Part shown: positions 15,967-25,692 of the stretch, piece after piece
Layout of the letters: each line of letters opens with the position of its first letter
Numbering within the stretch: position 1 is the first letter of the stretch
Assembly: GCA_002840535.1 (NCBI GenBank)
Contig: PHBH01000005.1
Coordinates: 84,190 to 148,189 of the forward strand
Length of the DNA: 64,000 nucleotides
Reading direction: 5' to 3'
Source of the DNA: Deltaproteobacteria bacterium HGW-Deltaproteobacteria-15
GTDB taxonomy: Bacteria; Desulfobacterota; DSM-4660; Desulfatiglandales; HGW-15
The notes under the pieces: model-generated
Database searches by the model: none
What the model saw: only the letters and a program-made list of their open reading frames with translations
What the model was told of the DNA's origin: nothing
Position numbers and translations under genes: made by a program

Positions 15967-17145
15967 ATGAGAATTGCCATGTTCTATCACTCACTGGTGT
16001 CTGACTGGAACAACGGCAACGCTCATTTCCTGCGAGGGGTTGTGACCGAGTTGCTGAACCTCGGGCACAAACCTCTTGTCTATGAACCTGCAGACGGTTG
16101 GAGTCTCGAGAATCTGAAAAGGAATTACGGGTCCACTCCACTTTCCGAATTCCGCCGCTACTACCATCGTCTCCGCAGCTTTCCATACAAGAGTGAAGAA
16201 CTCGACCTTGATTCCATTCTGGAAGACGTGGATCTCGTCATTGTCCACGAGTGGAATGAACCGGCGCTCATTCGCAGGCTGGGACGACACAGGCTCAGGA
16301 GCCGCCGCTACAAGCTCCTCTTTCATGACACCCATCATCGAGCCTATTCGCACCCTCAGGAAATCGGCGCCTTTGAACTGGAAAATTACGACGGTGTGTT
16401 GGCGTATGGAGAAACGATTCAACGCATTTATCTCGAGCACGGATGGAACAGGCGTGTCTGGACCTGGCACGAGGCCGCCGATTCGAATGTCTTCGTACCA
16501 TACAATGACGTGGAGAAAAACGGAGATGTGGTGTGGATCGGGAACTGGGGGGACGAGGAACGCACCAGGGAATACATCGAGTTTTTCCTGGAGCCTGTCA
16601 GGAGTCTTGGGTTGCATGCCATGGCGTACGGCGTCCGATACCCCCGGGAAGGACTCCGGATGCTGAAACAGGCCGGAATAGAGTACGGGGGGTGGGTGGC
16701 CAACTACAAGGTCCCGGAAGTCTATTCACGATACCGCCTAACCCTGCATATTCCGCGGAGACCCTATGTCGAAGCCCTTCCGGGTATTCCTACCATCCGC
16801 CCTTTTGAGGCCCTTGCCTGCGGCATCCCCCTCATTTCATCCCCCTGGGAGGATTCCGAAGGGCTGTTCTCCCCTGGCGAGGATTTCCTGATTGCCCGCA
16901 ACGGCCGTGAGATGAAGGAATATGTTCGCCTGCTCCTCCGTCGGCCGGAGATAGGACGACGGCTCAGTGAAAACGGCCGGCGAAAAATCCTGCAGCGCCA
17001 CACCTGCGCTCATCGCGTGCAGGAACTCCTGGCGATATACGAGGAACTCGGCGTCCCTGCATGCTCCTCCGGAAAACAGGAAAAGAACGGGTACAGGCAA
17101 CTTCTGAAACCGGTGTCGAACATCCGCCGAAAACGGAACTCCTGA
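15967..17145 (+). CDS. CgeB-like glycosyltransferase
   Basis: A 392-residue protein. The frame is open to 15361, but that extension is antisense to the methyltransferase, and the ATG at 15967 begins a typical domain (MRIAMFYHSLVSDWNNGNA). DTHHRAYSHP and WTWHEAADSNVF are in the N-terminal domain, and TIRPFEALACGIPLISSPW near residue 275 is the donor-binding motif of GT-B enzymes. The tail is basic. It is a third member of the family found at 920-3115, so the glycan locus is spread over 17 kb with other operons between. The sugar is unknown. Confidence 0.78.
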   Translation: MRIAMFYHSLVSDWNNGNAHFLRGVVTELLNLGHKPLVYEPADGWSLENLKRNYGSTPLSEFRRYYHRLRSFPYKSEELDLDSILEDVDLVIVHEWNEPALIRRLGRHRLRSRRYKLLFHDTHHRAYSHPQEIGAFELENYDGVLAYGETIQRIYLEHGWNRRVWTWHEAADSNVFVPYNDVEKNGDVVWIGNWGDEERTREYIEFFLEPVRSLGLHAMAYGVRYPREGLRMLKQAGIEYGGWVANYKVPEVYSRYRLTLHIPRRPYVEALPGIPTIRPFEALACGIPLISSPWEDSEGLFSPGEDFLIARNGREMKEYVRLLLRRPEIGRRLSENGRRKILQRHTCAHRVQELLAIYEELGVPACSSGKQEKNGYRQLLKPVSNIRRKRNS

Positions 17146-17308
17146 ATTACAGCCAATCCGGTCTTCCCCCGGCCAAAATACGCCTTCCACCCCATTTCCG
17201 CTCTATTGCCTGACGAAATACTGTCTTTCCTGTTGGGAACAAACCGCCCAGGGTTACACGACGGAGAGCGCGACGTACAACCACATCAAAGGCTGGATTG
17301 GAGAACGG

Positions 17309-20300
17309 ATGATCGAAAACCCCGGTAAGGACAACTGGAGCAATCAATCCAGGAGGGCGCTATGCGGCATCTGCTCGGCCGGATGCTGGGTGGTGGTCAC
17401 TTATGACGGAGAAGGAAAAATTGCCGGTGTATCCCCGGATGCCACATCGCCTCTCGGCATGCTCTGCAGAACAGGGGAGCTCTCCAAAAAGGTAGTCTAC
17501 TCCCGTGACCGCCTGCTCTACCCCATGCGCAGAACCGGACCTAAGGGCTCTTTCGATTTCCGACGCATTACGTGGGACGAAGCATACGACACCATTGTGG
17601 GGCAACTGCACCGCACAAAGGCGGAATACGGTCCGGAAGCGACCGCGATGTACACGGGCAGCGGCAGTTTCGAGCTTGCCCTATGCGATTTTTATCAACC
17701 AAAGGGAGTGGCCGTCTCTTCGGCCTCTTCCGTCCTCTTTCCTTTCGGATCCCCGAATACTCTCGGCGTAGGCGCGCTCTGCTATGTCTCTTTCGCCATG
17801 ATCGCACCCCACGTGACCATGGGGCGCATGTTCATCAATACCTATTCCGATATCGAGAATGCGGATCTCATCGTCATCTGGGGCAAGAACCCGGCTGCGC
17901 ACTGCCCCCCTCACGATTTCACGCGAATTCAGGCTGCACGAAAACGAGGCGCAGCAATCGTTGTCATAGACCCCCGTCGGACCTCAATGGCGAAGTACCC
18001 GGATGCCCAATGGATCCCGGTCCGGCCGGGCACTGACGGCGCCCTTGCGCTGGGGTTGTGCAATGTCCTGATCGAGGAAGAGTTGTATGACGACGACTTC
18101 GTATCGAAGTGGACGGTGGGCTTCGATCCCTTTGCTCGGTACGTTCACCACTTCCGGCCGGAAGTGGTGGAGCATATCACGGGTGTCCCCGCGGAGACTG
18201 TTCGAAGCCTTGCAAGGAGGATCGCCGAGGCGGACGGCGTAGCGCCGGTCATGTACAGCGGACTCGAGTACAGCGACGGAGCGGTGCAGGCAATTCGCGC
18301 CACATTCGTCCTCTGGGCCCTGGCAGGACAACTGGACAGGCGCGGCGGACTATGCTTCAGCATGCCGGGCAGCAGGTTCCCGATCAACCGGGAAGGGAAT
18401 ATCCCCAATCCGGATCCGAGGAAAGCTGCCGGGTACAACGACTTTCCGGTCTATACCAGATACCGGGGAGAATTCCATGCGGGCATTCTCCCCAAAACGG
18501 TCCTGGAGGGGAAGCCATATCCGATCCGACTGCTGATCAGCCTGGGGGCATCTCTTATCACCTCCTGGCCCGATTCCCGCATCTGGCGAAAGACTTTGAA
18601 CGCTTTGGATTTCCTTGTCTGCATCGATCGACAGCTCACGGCCGATGCCGCCTACGCCGACATTGTCCTGCCCGCGGCCACCTACTACGAAATCGAATCC
18701 TACATGGTTTACGAGTCCATGTTCCGGATACGGGAAAGGGTGATCGAGCCGCTCGGCGAGGCGCGGAATGATTTCTTCATCCTCTCCGAGCTCGCCGGCC
18801 GTCTGGGGTACGGGCATCTCTATCCCCGGAACGAGGAAGAGCTGCTGAGAAGCGCACTGAAGGGCTCGGGATATACCCTGGAGGATGTTCGTGCGGCAGG
18901 AGGCACAGTCCGAGTCCCCACGGAGATGATGCAGTTCAGGAAATGGGAGAAGGGGTTGCTTCGGCCTGACGGTCTCATCGGATTCGACACTCCTTCCGGC
19001 AAATTCGAGATCGCCTCTTCGATCCTGGAGGAGCATGGGTATGATCCTCTGCCCATATATACGGAGCCGGGTGAAAGCCCTCTTTCCAACCCTGAACTGG
19101 CCCGGCGATTCCCGCTCGTCTTCAACTCCGGTGCGCGTTCAAATGTTGATCTGCACGCGCTGCACCTGAGCATCCCTGAGCTGAAGAATGCTCATCCCAT
19201 GCCCACCGTCATGATCAACAGCTCGGACGCTGCAGAAAGAGAAATCCGGCAGGGCGATCCGGTTATCGTCCGGACGCGCAGGGGAGAGGTGCGCATGTAT
19301 GCGGTCGTCACCGATGACATTGTTTCCGGGGCAGTCGAGGCCAATTCAATGGGAGGCGGGCCGTCAGGCGGGACGTCGTGGGAGAAGGGTAACATCAACG
19401 AGCTGACAGATCTTCATCGGTATGATCCCATTTCGGGATTCCCGGTGTACAAGGCCCTGCTCTGCGAGGTCACCAAGGCCGAAAAGGGAGAAACAGCCGC
19501 CGTTTCAGCTCCAGGCGAATACACGCTCGATCTGCGCGCGAGGGAAAGTGCACCTGCGCGGTACATTTACCTCGACCACAATGCCACCACTCCGGTTCAT
19601 CCGGAGGTTGCCTCCGCCGTTTCATCATGCCTCGATGTTTTTGGAAACCCCTCCAGCCTCTATGGACCGGGGAGGGAGGCCAAGGTCCTCCTGGACAATG
19701 CACGACGAAATGTCGCACTTCTCATCAATGCAACCGCCAGGCGGATTACCTTCACCAGCGGAGGCACTGAGGCCAACAACATGGCCATAAAGGGCGTTGC
19801 GCTTGCGCTTGGGAGATCCAGGCCGCATCTGATCACCTCCGCCATCGAGCATCCATCGGTGCTCAATGCGTTCCGGCGGATCGAAGAACAGGGATTTCGC
19901 GTGACCTATCTGACACCCGACAGAACGGGGGTCATCCGGCCGGAGGACCTGGACTCCGTCATCAGCGACGCCACCGGTCTGGTAAGCATCATGGCAGCGA
20001 ATAATGAGACAGGGGTCCTGCAGCCGATCGGAGAACTCTCCCGCATTGCTCACCGGTATGGCGCACTGTTTCACACCGACGGAGTGCAGGCGGTCGGCAA
20101 GATCCCGGTGAATGTGGAGGAGCTCGGGGTGGATCTCCTCTCCCTGTCCGGTCACAAGTTCTACGGCCCGAAGGGGATCGGCGGTTTGTTCATACGAAAA
20201 GGAACCCCGATGGTGCCGCTGATAGACGGAGGAAAACAGGAAAAGGCATTGCGCGGGGGCACCGAAAATCTTCCCGGCATCGCGGGCCTTGGAAAGGCGG

Positions 20301-20713
20301 CCGAACTGGCCCTGGACAACCTGCCGAAGGTGGGGGGTATCGAAATCTTGCGCGACACCCTGGAGAAAAGGATATTCGAGAGGATTCCCGGCGCCAGGCG
20401 AAACGGTCGGCGGGAAAAGAGACTTCCCCATACGTCCAACTGCATGCTGCCCGGAATTCGCGGAGAATCCCTGGTCCTCGCGCTCGATGCCAAAGGAGTC
20501 GCCATTTCGTCGGGCTCCGCCTGCCATGCGGGATCACCCGAGCCCTCTCACGCCCTTCTGGCAATGGGTCTTTCTGAAGAGGAGGCGCATTGTTCCCTTC
20601 GATTCTCCCTGGGGATATCAAACACCATGGAGGAGGTCGAATATGTCGTCCGCTGCATTGAAGAAATCGTAACAAGGGAAAAAACCCTCGTGAGGTTCGT
20701 TTCATGCAGATGA
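17309..20713 (+). CDS. Metallopterin-dependent ergothioneine synthase: molybdopterin oxidoreductase fused to cysteine desulfurase
   Basis: A 1134-residue fusion. Residues 1-740 form a DMSO-reductase-family metallopterin module: [4Fe-4S] cysteines C19, C22, C26 and C53, then GSPNTLGVGALCYVSF in which C158 is the likely Mo/W ligand, and a C-terminal MPT-binding barrel (NSMGGGPSGGTSW). Residues 751-1134 are a complete NifS/IscS-type desulfurase: YLDHNATTPVHP, GGTEANN, the PLP lysine K950 in SGHKFYGPKG, and catalytic C1072 in SSGSACHAG. This architecture matches the ergothioneine synthase described from Caldithrix abyssi, which moves cysteine sulfur onto trimethylhistidine without oxygen. egtD overlaps its 3' end, which supplies that substrate. 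The metal (Mo or W) is not known. Confidence 0.88.
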   Translation: MIENPGKDNWSNQSRRALCGICSAGCWVVVTYDGEGKIAGVSPDATSPLGMLCRTGELSKKVVYSRDRLLYPMRRTGPKGSFDFRRITWDEAYDTIVGQLHRTKAEYGPEATAMYTGSGSFELALCDFYQPKGVAVSSASSVLFPFGSPNTLGVGALCYVSFAMIAPHVTMGRMFINTYSDIENADLIVIWGKNPAAHCPPHDFTRIQAARKRGAAIVVIDPRRTSMAKYPDAQWIPVRPGTDGALALGLCNVLIEEELYDDDFVSKWTVGFDPFARYVHHFRPEVVEHITGVPAETVRSLARRIAEADGVAPVMYSGLEYSDGAVQAIRATFVLWALAGQLDRRGGLCFSMPGSRFPINREGNIPNPDPRKAAGYNDFPVYTRYRGEFHAGILPKTVLEGKPYPIRLLISLGASLITSWPDSRIWRKTLNALDFLVCIDRQLTADAAYADIVLPAATYYEIESYMVYESMFRIRERVIEPLGEARNDFFILSELAGRLGYGHLYPRNEEELLRSALKGSGYTLEDVRAAGGTVRVPTEMMQFRKWEKGLLRPDGLIGFDTPSGKFEIASSILEEHGYDPLPIYTEPGESPLSNPELARRFPLVFNSGARSNVDLHALHLSIPELKNAHPMPTVMINSSDAAEREIRQGDPVIVRTRRGEVRMYAVVTDDIVSGAVEANSMGGGPSGGTSWEKGNINELTDLHRYDPISGFPVYKALLCEVTKAEKGETAAVSAPGEYTLDLRARESAPARYIYLDHNATTPVHPEVASAVSSCLDVFGNPSSLYGPGREAKVLLDNARRNVALLINATARRITFTSGGTEANNMAIKGVALALGRSRPHLITSAIEHPSVLNAFRRIEEQGFRVTYLTPDRTGVIRPEDLDSVISDATGLVSIMAANNETGVLQPIGELSRIAHRYGALFHTDGVQAVGKIPVNVEELGVDLLSLSGHKFYGPKGIGGLFIRKGTPMVPLIDGGKQEKALRGGTENLPGIAGLGKAAELALDNLPKVGGIEILRDTLEKRIFERIPGARRNGRREKRLPHTSNCMLPGIRGESLVLALDAKGVAISSGSACHAGSPEPSHALLAMGLSEEEAHCSLRFSLGISNTMEEVEYVVRCIEEIVTREKTLVRFVSCR

Positions 20714-21765
20714 GAAGAGAAGAAAGGGCGAATGCGGAATGCGGAATGCGGAATGCGAAGAGGAAGTTCATTACTTCCGAATTCCGAATTTCCCCTTCCG
20801 AATTCTCTTATGACAGCCAGTTTGCAGTCGATGTCCTGGTCGGGCTTTCCGGCTCTCCCAAGATGCTGCAGAGCAAGTACCTTTACGACGTCGAAGGCAG
20901 CAGGCTTTTTCAGAGGATCATGGAATTGCCCGAGTATTACCTGACGCGGTGCGAGTTTGAGATCCTCTCCTCTTATCGCCAGCGGCTGGTGGAAATCCTG
21001 CGTGGAAAACCTTTTCATCTGATCGAACTGGGGGCCGGAGACGGCACCAAGACAAAGCTGCTGATAGAGTATTTTCTCAAGGGAAGAATGAAGTTTCGTT
21101 ACGTTCCGATCGATATCTGCGGGGAAGCGATACAAAGCCTGGTGCAGGAGCTCGGCCGTTCCTATCCATCGCTCGATATGGAAGGGCTGATCTGTGAATA
21201 TTCAGACGGACTGAACCGGCTGTCCAGAGTGTACCGGGAAAACGATTGGGTCAACTTGGTCCTCTTTCTCGGGTCCAATATCGGGAACCTCAGCCCCCAT
21301 GATGCAAGGACCTTCATGCACACTCTCTGGAAGGCGCTCAATCCGGGTGACTACGTTCTCATCGGGTTCGATCTCAAGAAGGAGATCAGACTGTTGAACC
21401 GGGCTTATGACGATTCCCAGGGAGTGACCGCTGAATTCAATCTGAATCTCCTGAACCGCATCAACCGTGAGCTGGGAGGCGATTTCGATCGCAGCCGATT
21501 CACTTACTTCAGCAACTACAACGTACATTCCGGGGCGGTGGAAAGCTTCCTCATCAGCCGTGAAAACCAGCAGGTACACCTCAGCTGCCTGAAGCAATCG
21601 ATATGGTTTCACGAATGGGAGCCGATCCAGACGGAGTTCTCGTACAAGTACCTCAAATCTGAAGTCGAGGAAATGGCGCTGGATTCAGGATTCATCCCTT
21701 TGGAACACGCGCTGGATTCCAGGGGCTACTTCATGGATTCACTTTGGCAGGTACGGAAGCATTGA
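20704..21765 (+). CDS. egtD: L-histidine N-alpha-methyltransferase EgtD
   Basis: A 353-residue SAM-dependent enzyme that trimethylates histidine to hercynine, the first step of ergothioneine synthesis. Family marks are LPEYYLTRCEFEIL (Y78/Y79), the SAM loop ELGAGDGTKT (108-117), FLGSNIGNL with N195, and AYDDSQGVTAEFN from residue 234; mycobacterial EgtD uses equivalent Tyr and Asn residues to bind the amine. The ATG at 20704 overlaps the synthase stop by 10 nt. The first 35 residues are read from an intergenic-type repeat (gaatgcggaatgcggaatgc), so the conserved domain really begins near FSYDSQFAVDVL, and an internal start such as 20746 is possible. Confidence 0.9.
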   Translation: MQMRREERANAECGMRNAKRKFITSEFRISPSEFSYDSQFAVDVLVGLSGSPKMLQSKYLYDVEGSRLFQRIMELPEYYLTRCEFEILSSYRQRLVEILRGKPFHLIELGAGDGTKTKLLIEYFLKGRMKFRYVPIDICGEAIQSLVQELGRSYPSLDMEGLICEYSDGLNRLSRVYRENDWVNLVLFLGSNIGNLSPHDARTFMHTLWKALNPGDYVLIGFDLKKEIRLLNRAYDDSQGVTAEFNLNLLNRINRELGGDFDRSRFTYFSNYNVHSGAVESFLISRENQQVHLSCLKQSIWFHEWEPIQTEFSYKYLKSEVEEMALDSGFIPLEHALDSRGYFMDSLWQVRKH

Positions 21766-21801
21766 TCCATTGGCATCGTGCGATGAATTCGCATCTTCGT
21801 C

Positions 21802-21822
21802 ATTCCGGACTTGATCCGGAAT
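21802..21822. terminator. Palindromic hairpin between convergent genes
   Basis: ATTCCGGA and TCCGGAAT are separated by CTTGA. The surrounding GTCATTCCGGACTTGATCC is a widespread bacterial intergenic repeat. It lies between egtD and the convergent DUF362 gene. There is no clear T-run, so termination is only likely. Confidence 0.45.
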
Positions 21823-21855
21823 CCAGTCTGGTTTATGGTTTTCATTGTCCTTTAA

Positions 21856-21898
21856 TTCGATGTTGAACGTTGGATGTTCGATGTTGGACGTTCATCTC
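21856..21898 (+). repeat. atgttgaacgttggatgttc-type short repeat
   Basis: Tandem variants of TTGAACGTTGGATGTTCGAT occur here. The reverse complement occurs twice at 43433-43480 and 43584-43628. Confidence 0.6.
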
Positions 21899-21953
21899 TT
21901 TTTTATTCCAGTAGCTTTTCGTCTTCTCATCTTCTCATCCTCTCTCTTTTTTA

Positions 21954-22859
21954 TCACGCATGCGCCAGCGAAAGGCTGTGCCCATAAGCTTTGCGTGTGA
22001 AAGCCTGAAAGGCCTCTTCCAATCCGAGTCCCGGGAATTTCATCCTGGAGACCATGGTTTCACCCAACCCGAGCCTGCCCGCTTCCCACAAATGCCTGAC
22101 CCCCTGGAGTTCAAATCCGAGGAGCCGTGCGCCTACGATGTCTGCGGCCAACGCATCCCGGCAGGCGATGACCAGACCTGTTTCAAACGCATGGCCGCCA
22201 AGGGGACCGGTACCTATCATGGCGGGGTGGCCGGCTGTGACAGCCAGATGGATGGGGAATCGTCTGTACATGGCCGCGATGAAGGAGTGCATGTCTTCGA
22301 AAAAGGCGTGCTCATGCAGTCTTTTCGATCGCGGATGCCCATAATAATCTGCGGCGGGGAACGACATGGCGATGTTCTTCAATGCGAGCGTCACCGTTGC
22401 CTCTTCATGCACCTTGAGCTGGTTGAGGGCGATCAATGTCTCATATTCCAACACGCGCCGGTTGACGACCACGTTCCCTTGCGGGCCGATCACCTCTCCC
22501 CCTCCGTACTCGAGCTTGATCTCCTCAAACGGCGGCCGATTGTGGTCGTGGAACTCCACTCCCTCCTCACGGATTACCTCCATCAGCCCCGCCGCCTCCA
22601 GGATTTCATCCGTTTCCCCTGCCCCCGACCCGCCGCTGACGACGAGCTTTTCCGGGTCATAGCGCTTTATGTATCTTAGCATTGCCCTGAGCGTGTCGGG
22701 CTGGGTGACTCCGGTCCTGTCCGATGCCGATGCATAGGTTTCATTCGGCTTTACCGCAACGAGTTTCCCGCGAATCAGGGATTCCAGGTCCAAATGATCG
22801 AGCGCCCGAAAAACAGCGCTCTCGATGTCGTCGTCCTGGGTGATTGCGACTGTAGTCAT
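21954..22859 (-). CDS. DUF362 family protein
   Basis: A 301-residue soluble protein matching the DUF362 fold: an N-terminal VAVKPNETYA segment, VVSGGSGAGETDEILEAAG, then LIALNQLKVHEEATVTLALKN and a His-rich stretch (YYGHPRSKRLHEHAFF). DUF362 proteins often occur with ferredoxins in anaerobes, but their reaction is not established. No iron-sulfur cysteine motif is present, so this is the short form without a ferredoxin tail. It is convergent with egtD and 49 nt downstream of the FAD/Rieske gene on the same strand. Confidence 0.78.
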   Translation of the reverse strand: MTTVAITQDDDIESAVFRALDHLDLESLIRGKLVAVKPNETYASASDRTGVTQPDTLRAMLRYIKRYDPEKLVVSGGSGAGETDEILEAAGLMEVIREEGVEFHDHNRPPFEEIKLEYGGGEVIGPQGNVVVNRRVLEYETLIALNQLKVHEEATVTLALKNIAMSFPAADYYGHPRSKRLHEHAFFEDMHSFIAAMYRRFPIHLAVTAGHPAMIGTGPLGGHAFETGLVIACRDALAADIVGARLLGFELQGVRHLWEAGRLGLGETMVSRMKFPGLGLEEAFQAFTRKAYGHSLSLAHA

Positions 22860-22908
22860 CTCTAACCCTATGGTTGAGCATCCCTGCCTTGTTGTTACTG
22901 CCTACTGC

Positions 22909-24468
22909 TTACTTCTTACTGCTTACTGCTCTCTGCTTACTCTCTTCCGCGATCAGATCCTTTACCGCCGGGGCCTGGATTACCTTTCCATCCCTGTCAA
23001 ATCTGGATCCGTGGCAGGGACAGTCCCAGCTCTCCTCAGCATTGTTCCATGTGACCTTGCAGCCCATGTGCGTGCAGGAAGGGGAAAGCACGCGCGTTGT
23101 CCCTTCTTCATCTCTTGACGCAGCGAACTCCTTGCCGTTTTGTTCAACGATCCCTCCTTCACCCGGCTCCAGATCGGAAAGGCTCTTTTCCGCCCTCCCG
23201 GTCACTCTGTCCGTAACGAACATCTCTGCAATGTGGATGTTCTGTGAGAAGAATTTTCTGGAGATGAAAGGGGTAAAACGATTGGGATCGAATACACCGC
23301 TCCAGGGGTTCTTTCGTCCTGCGATCATGTCGGAGAGGAGCACCCCTGCAACCGTGCCGTTGGTCATGCCCCACCCCTGGAACCCGGTGGCCACGTAGAT
23401 TCTTCTGGACAACAGGGAATGGCGGCCGATGAACGGGACCTGATCCACCGGGCTGTTGTCCTGTGTGGACCATCTATAGAGAATGTCTCGAATCCTGAAA
23501 TGATCTCGCGCAAAGGTCTCGATCCTCCTGTACCTTTCCGCCGTATTTCCTTCATGACCTACCTCATGGTCCTCACCGCCTAAGAGAAGGTAGTCTTCAC
23601 CGTTATCGGTGCGATGTTTCCGTATGGTGTGAAAGGGTGCATCCAGGCTGATGTACATCCCTTCCGGGGCTTCCTGCTCCAGGCTCATGGCCGTCAGGTA
23701 AGAACGAAAGGGCGTCATCTTCGCAAAGAAGAGCCCCCGGTTCAGTATTGGAAAATGGGTCGCCACGATGACCTGATCGGCTTTGACGACACCTCTTTCG
23801 GTGATCACCCTGCAGGGGCGCCCTTCCTCCACGTCCCCCACCCTCGTGTTTTCAAAGATCCGGCTGCCTCCGCCCGGTATGATCTCAGCCATTGAGAGAA
23901 GGTATTTCCTTGGATGAAAATAGGCCTGATTTTCATAGCAGATGGCCCCTTTGACGGGGAACGGCAGAGGGAGGGATTCCGTGTACGTGACCGGGAGCCG
24001 CAGGTCGCCGGCAATCTCCACCTCTTTCTGGATCCTCTCCAGGTTTTGATCTTCGCAGGTGTATGTGCAGGCGAAGGACCTTCGAAAGTCACACGACACG
24101 CCTCTTTCATCGGCGAATGCGGCAATGAACTCCACTGCCCCCTGGTTGGCTTCGGCATATTGGCGCGCCTTTTCCTCCGAAAAACGGTTGATCAGGTCCT
24201 GATAGATCACATCGTGGCCCGACGTGATCTTGGCCGTGCTGTGAGCGGTCACACCCCGCGCGATTCTTCCAGCCTCGAGGACGGCCACCTTCGCTCCTGA
24301 GTGCTTCAGCAGCACCGCTGCTGTCAGCCCGGCGATTCCCCCACCCACAACTGCCACATCAAAGGACATGGTACAGGGCAGGGCCGGATGTTCCGCTTCG
24401 TCAGCCGTGTCTATCCAGAGGGGTGTTGTCTTGCCGCGCGTAAATTCCCTGTAGTGGTCGATCCCCAT
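22909..24468 (-). CDS. FAD-dependent oxidoreductase with C-terminal Rieske domain
   Basis: A 519-residue protein. The ATG at 24468 (MGIDHYREFTRG) follows GGAAGGAGATTC; the longer frame has no support. The FAD-binding motif VAVVGGGIAGLTAAVLL lies near residue 40, with a DadA/glycine-oxidase-like body (VATGFQGWGMTNGT). The C-terminus is a Rieske [2Fe-2S] domain: CTHMGCKVTWN and CPCHGSRFD give the C-x-H...C-x2-H ligands. It probably oxidises an amino compound and passes electrons through the Rieske centre; the substrate is unknown. The last residues (ESKQRAVSSKK) are read from an intergenic cagtaagcagtaag repeat. Confidence 0.85.
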   Translation of the reverse strand: MGIDHYREFTRGKTTPLWIDTADEAEHPALPCTMSFDVAVVGGGIAGLTAAVLLKHSGAKVAVLEAGRIARGVTAHSTAKITSGHDVIYQDLINRFSEEKARQYAEANQGAVEFIAAFADERGVSCDFRRSFACTYTCEDQNLERIQKEVEIAGDLRLPVTYTESLPLPFPVKGAICYENQAYFHPRKYLLSMAEIIPGGGSRIFENTRVGDVEEGRPCRVITERGVVKADQVIVATHFPILNRGLFFAKMTPFRSYLTAMSLEQEAPEGMYISLDAPFHTIRKHRTDNGEDYLLLGGEDHEVGHEGNTAERYRRIETFARDHFRIRDILYRWSTQDNSPVDQVPFIGRHSLLSRRIYVATGFQGWGMTNGTVAGVLLSDMIAGRKNPWSGVFDPNRFTPFISRKFFSQNIHIAEMFVTDRVTGRAEKSLSDLEPGEGGIVEQNGKEFAASRDEEGTTRVLSPSCTHMGCKVTWNNAEESWDCPCHGSRFDRDGKVIQAPAVKDLIAEESKQRAVSSKK

Positions 24469-24696
24469 GAATCTCCTTCCATTGCCGCAGGTCCCCATCC
24501 CTCCTGCCAAAGAAGAGGAATGAGATGTTGATGAGAAGTCAGTCGGGGGGGTGCACGAAAATCCGTCTGGCCGCCGCCCGAAGATCTTCGAAGAGCATAA
24601 CATCCGGATAGGCCTGTCGCTGTAGCCCATGAAGAGGCGGCCAATACCGTCCACTCGACAGCCTGTTTAGTGCATTTCATGTCCGCACCTGTCCTG

Positions 24697-25692
24697 CTAG
24701 GTCCAACGCCTCAGGAGTCGTATGAAGGGAGAGAAGAATCGGGGCGTGAGCAGCGATTCTTCTCCTCTTTTGCGGGGCCGAGAGAGCATATATTCGACCA
24801 TAGCCCTTGCGCCACCTGAGACCTCTGCAAGAACCAGCCCCGGAGGAAATCTCCTCCTCTTACCGGTGAACCCTCCACATAGACGATCCCTGAGTTGGAA
24901 AGCCCAGAACCAGGACGAGGCCTCGGAGAGCGCTTTCCTGCGATAGAGCGGATCTATTTCGGCTATTTTCAAAAGGGCGGAGATGTAGCCGTGTCCCCAC
25001 AGATGCAGGGTTCTTCGGAGCTCTTTGTATGTTCTGGGATATCGATGAAAAACAATCGCCCTCGGCTCGTACAAAAGCTCGAAATCCGTCCTCACCACCC
25101 TGAAGAATATCTCGAGATCCTCTTCAGCGCGGATGGAGGCATCGAAACCGCCAACCCGAAGCAAAGCGGACCGCCTAAAGGACATGTTGGCGCCGGCGCC
25201 GAATTTCCAACTCTGAACTGGATACGCTTCGGTGGGAGCGTGCGAGTTTCTGCCAAAGACAACTCTGGCAAAACCTTTGCTGAATCCCCCACGCTCTGCA
25301 AGAAGTCTCTGCGCCCGTGTCTTGAACTCCATGGGCAGCACGGGGCCTGTGCAGCATCCCAGTCTCGGATTTTCGGCGAAGCTTTGCGCAACGGCGCGGG
25401 ACCACCCTGTAAGCGGACGAGAGCCGTCATCGATAAAGGACAGGATATCCCCATAGGACTCGGCTATACCCAGGTTACGGGCGCCGGCCAGTCCCAACTC
25501 AGGCCCTGACACATACCTGCATCCTGGAAACCGGTTTCTCATCAACACCTGGGTCCCCGTATCTTCAGGGAGGATGTCGATCACCACGATTTCCATGGCC
25601 GCGTATTGCTGCTTCAGAAGGGCTTTGAGGCATAACGAAAGCTCATCCGGCCTGCTCTTGGTGCATACGATGACTGAAATAGAAGGCAACAT
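24697..25692 (-). CDS. Glycosyltransferase family 2
   Basis: A 331-residue GT-A glycosyltransferase. ISVIVCTKSRPDELSLCL begins the fold, LAGARNLGIAESYGDILSFIDDG carries the Asp-rich metal/donor site (FIDDG in place of DxD), and GANMSFRRSALLRVGGFD with AEEDLEIFFRV gives the acceptor-side ED motif typical of rhamnosyl/galactosyl transferases. There is no transmembrane helix, though the C-terminus is amphipathic and basic. It stands alone on the minus strand between an oxidoreductase and ftsH. It probably adds a sugar to a surface glycan; donor unknown. Confidence 0.85.
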   Translation of the reverse strand: MLPSISVIVCTKSRPDELSLCLKALLKQQYAAMEIVVIDILPEDTGTQVLMRNRFPGCRYVSGPELGLAGARNLGIAESYGDILSFIDDGSRPLTGWSRAVAQSFAENPRLGCCTGPVLPMEFKTRAQRLLAERGGFSKGFARVVFGRNSHAPTEAYPVQSWKFGAGANMSFRRSALLRVGGFDASIRAEEDLEIFFRVVRTDFELLYEPRAIVFHRYPRTYKELRRTLHLWGHGYISALLKIAEIDPLYRRKALSEASSWFWAFQLRDRLCGGFTGKRRRFPPGLVLAEVSGGARAMVEYMLSRPRKRGEESLLTPRFFSPFIRLLRRWT

